From NCBI RefSeq assembly GCF_002914585.1, contig NZ_PDDM01000015.1:81173-145172 (forward strand): a stretch of DNA of 64,000 nucleotides, read 5' to 3'. A program made the position numbers and the translations under genes. Below, in pieces: positions 63,252-64,000 of the stretch; the stretch's first letter is position 1, and every line of letters starts with the position of its first letter. This stretch comes from Pseudanabaena sp. BC1403. GTDB lineage: Bacteria > Cyanobacteriota > Cyanobacteriia > Pseudanabaenales > Pseudanabaenaceae. The notes beneath the pieces are model-generated. The model was not told where the DNA came from and searched no databases. It saw only the letters and a list, made by a program, of their open reading frames with translations.

Positions 63252-63284
63252 GGTTTTTATTTTGCCTTGGGCAAAATAAAAACC
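63252..63284 (+). terminator. Hairpin downstream of the hybrid kinase gene
   Basis: Arms GGTTTTTATTTTGCC / GGCAAAATAAAAACC around TTG. Confidence 0.6.
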
Positions 63285-63324
63285 ACGAATCTATGCCTCA
63301 CATTCCGCTCTTAACCCAAAATCG

Positions 63325-63355
63325 CGATCGCCATTTCAAAAAAATCAAACAGCGA
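63325..63355. repeat. Direct repeat at one edge of the hicBA module
   Basis: A 31-bp stretch that includes CAAAAAAATCAAACAGCGA and matches 63855-63885 at 29 positions. The hicB stop codon lies inside it. Confidence 0.78.
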
Positions 63356-63572
63356 TCGCACTTAAAGCTCTTACTTTGGCGATCGCCTTATTTTCATCTG
63401 GAAGTTTTTGACCATGCTTTTGGGCTGTCTCTAGCCACAAAGTTCTTACTGTAATTAACTCTTGTAAGGTTTCTTCTAGGGTTTCACCTTGAGCTAGGCA
63501 TCCTTTTAAGGCAGGGATTTCAGCAACAAAACCACCTTCTTCACATGGATAAATTACTATTGGATATTTCAT
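63345..63572 (-). CDS. hicB: HicB-like antitoxin
   Basis: A 75-residue protein with the HicB partial RNase H fold: MKYPIVIYPCEEGGFVAEIP and LKGCLAQGETLEETLQEL. It is shorter than DNA-binding HicB proteins, like other small members. It follows hicA with a 2-bp gap and should neutralise it. The last codons lie in the flanking direct repeat. Confidence 0.87.
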   Translation of the reverse strand: MKYPIVIYPCEEGGFVAEIPALKGCLAQGETLEETLQELITVRTLWLETAQKHGQKLPDENKAIAKVRALSAIAV

Positions 63573-63574
63573 GA

Positions 63575-63802
63575 TTATTCTCCCTCTATGAGTTCTACGA
63601 CTCTTTTAACATATATAGCTTTGACTCGGTTGTTATGAACTGGGATGACTAAAACTATTTCATCTCTTTTGAAAATATGGTGACTGCCTGTAATTCTATC
63701 CAAATCAAAACTTTCTAGCTCTAAAAGTTTACGAATGTCTCCAAACGTCACATTGTTGGGGCTGTTTTTTAGGAGTTCAAGTAGTTTATCTTTCTTACTC
63801 AT
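63575..63802 (-). CDS. hicA: HicA-like mRNA interferase toxin
   Basis: A 75-residue protein with the HicA double-stranded-RNA-binding-like fold. The catalytic His is in ITGSHHIFKRD; VIPVHNNRVKAIYVKRVVELI completes the domain. It cleaves mRNA unless bound by HicB. The toxin gene comes first in the operon, as in most hicAB loci. Confidence 0.88.
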   Translation of the reverse strand: MSKKDKLLELLKNSPNNVTFGDIRKLLELESFDLDRITGSHHIFKRDEIVLVIPVHNNRVKAIYVKRVVELIEGE

Positions 63803-63854
63803 AACTTGATTTTACAACATCTAAACAGCGATCGCACCTCAATACCTAAAACCA

Positions 63855-63885
63855 CGATCGCTACTTCAAAAAAATCAAACAGCGA
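63855..63885. repeat. Direct repeat at the other edge of the hicBA module
   Basis: Second copy of the 31-bp repeat (two mismatches to 63325-63355). After it, 63886-64000 contains nothing that I recognise. Confidence 0.78.
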
Positions 63886-64000
63886 GCAATTTACTGTGTC
63901 CAATCTTCTATTTGTAAGGAATGAAAAATAAATAACTTGTGCAAATTAGGATAAGCTCAGACAAAGAGAAAAAAGGAATAATTTTGGGTTATTACAGCGA

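Overview
The window looks like chromosomal DNA from a cyanobacterium. The evidence is the very frequent HIP1 octamer (GCGATCGC), sqdB, the carboxysome shell gene ccmP, a cyAbrB regulator, DUF3134 and TIGR02450 proteins, an RppA/RppB-type two-component pair, an SLH-domain OprB-type porin and an HstK-type Ser/Thr-His kinase. A Pseudanabaena-like filament is my best guess, but that is inference. I see no rRNA, tRNA or CRISPR array.

Layout. 0-11 kb: end of rppA, rppB, a zinc-ribbon protein, ccmP, sqdB, a lone receiver, a rhomboid protease, an RRM protein, a YdcF-like protein and lipA. 11-21 kb: purK, then an accessory island. The island holds a decayed DUF1016 nuclease gene, hepT/mntA, vapC with its antitoxin, an HNH nuclease pair, and a tightly overlapping three-gene operon (Trypco1 protein, trypsin-STAND ATPase, membrane STAND ATPase). 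The modules are separated by copies of one repeat that includes the 3' end of the STAND gene. 20.7-24.2 kb: a GH19-type lysozyme and a Cache-HAMP protein overlapping a pentameric ligand-gated ion channel. 24-28.5 kb: apt and the urate catabolic genes hpxO-uraD-puuE, then a TPMT-family methyltransferase. 28.9-44.8 kb: mostly housekeeping genes (cimA, tatC, a HEAT-repeat protein, ruvX, eda, bcp, folP, ybaB, thrC, a GH94 phosphorylase). 44.9-46 kb: a secreted EndoU-type RNase followed by a YacL-like possible immunity gene. 46-51.5 kb: recF, cyAbrB, a VanX-like dipeptidase, murA, folK. 51.6-54.6 kb: a porin, uraH and a GGCT-like protein. 54.9-63.2 kb: a giant Ser/Thr kinase-ATPase-GAF-histidine kinase and a hybrid histidine kinase. 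63.3-63.9 kb: hicBA between direct repeats.

Four genes in two loci (hpxO, uraD, puuE at 25-27.7 kb; uraH at 53.7 kb) encode urate to allantoate. A shared operator-like motif (TTGSATACWGTATACA) lies upstream of hpxO, between uraH and the GGCT-like gene, and upstream of the porin, which suggests one regulon.

Intergenic DNA is dominated by palindromes of three kinds. (1) About 30 long hairpins have a GC-rich core and locus-specific but nearly perfectly paired arms. (2) A 101-bp element is bounded by TACCAA/TTGGTA (five full copies, one interrupted, plus one truncated). (3) A 129-131-bp MITE-like element has 9-bp target duplications (four copies, one nested inside a 101-bp element).
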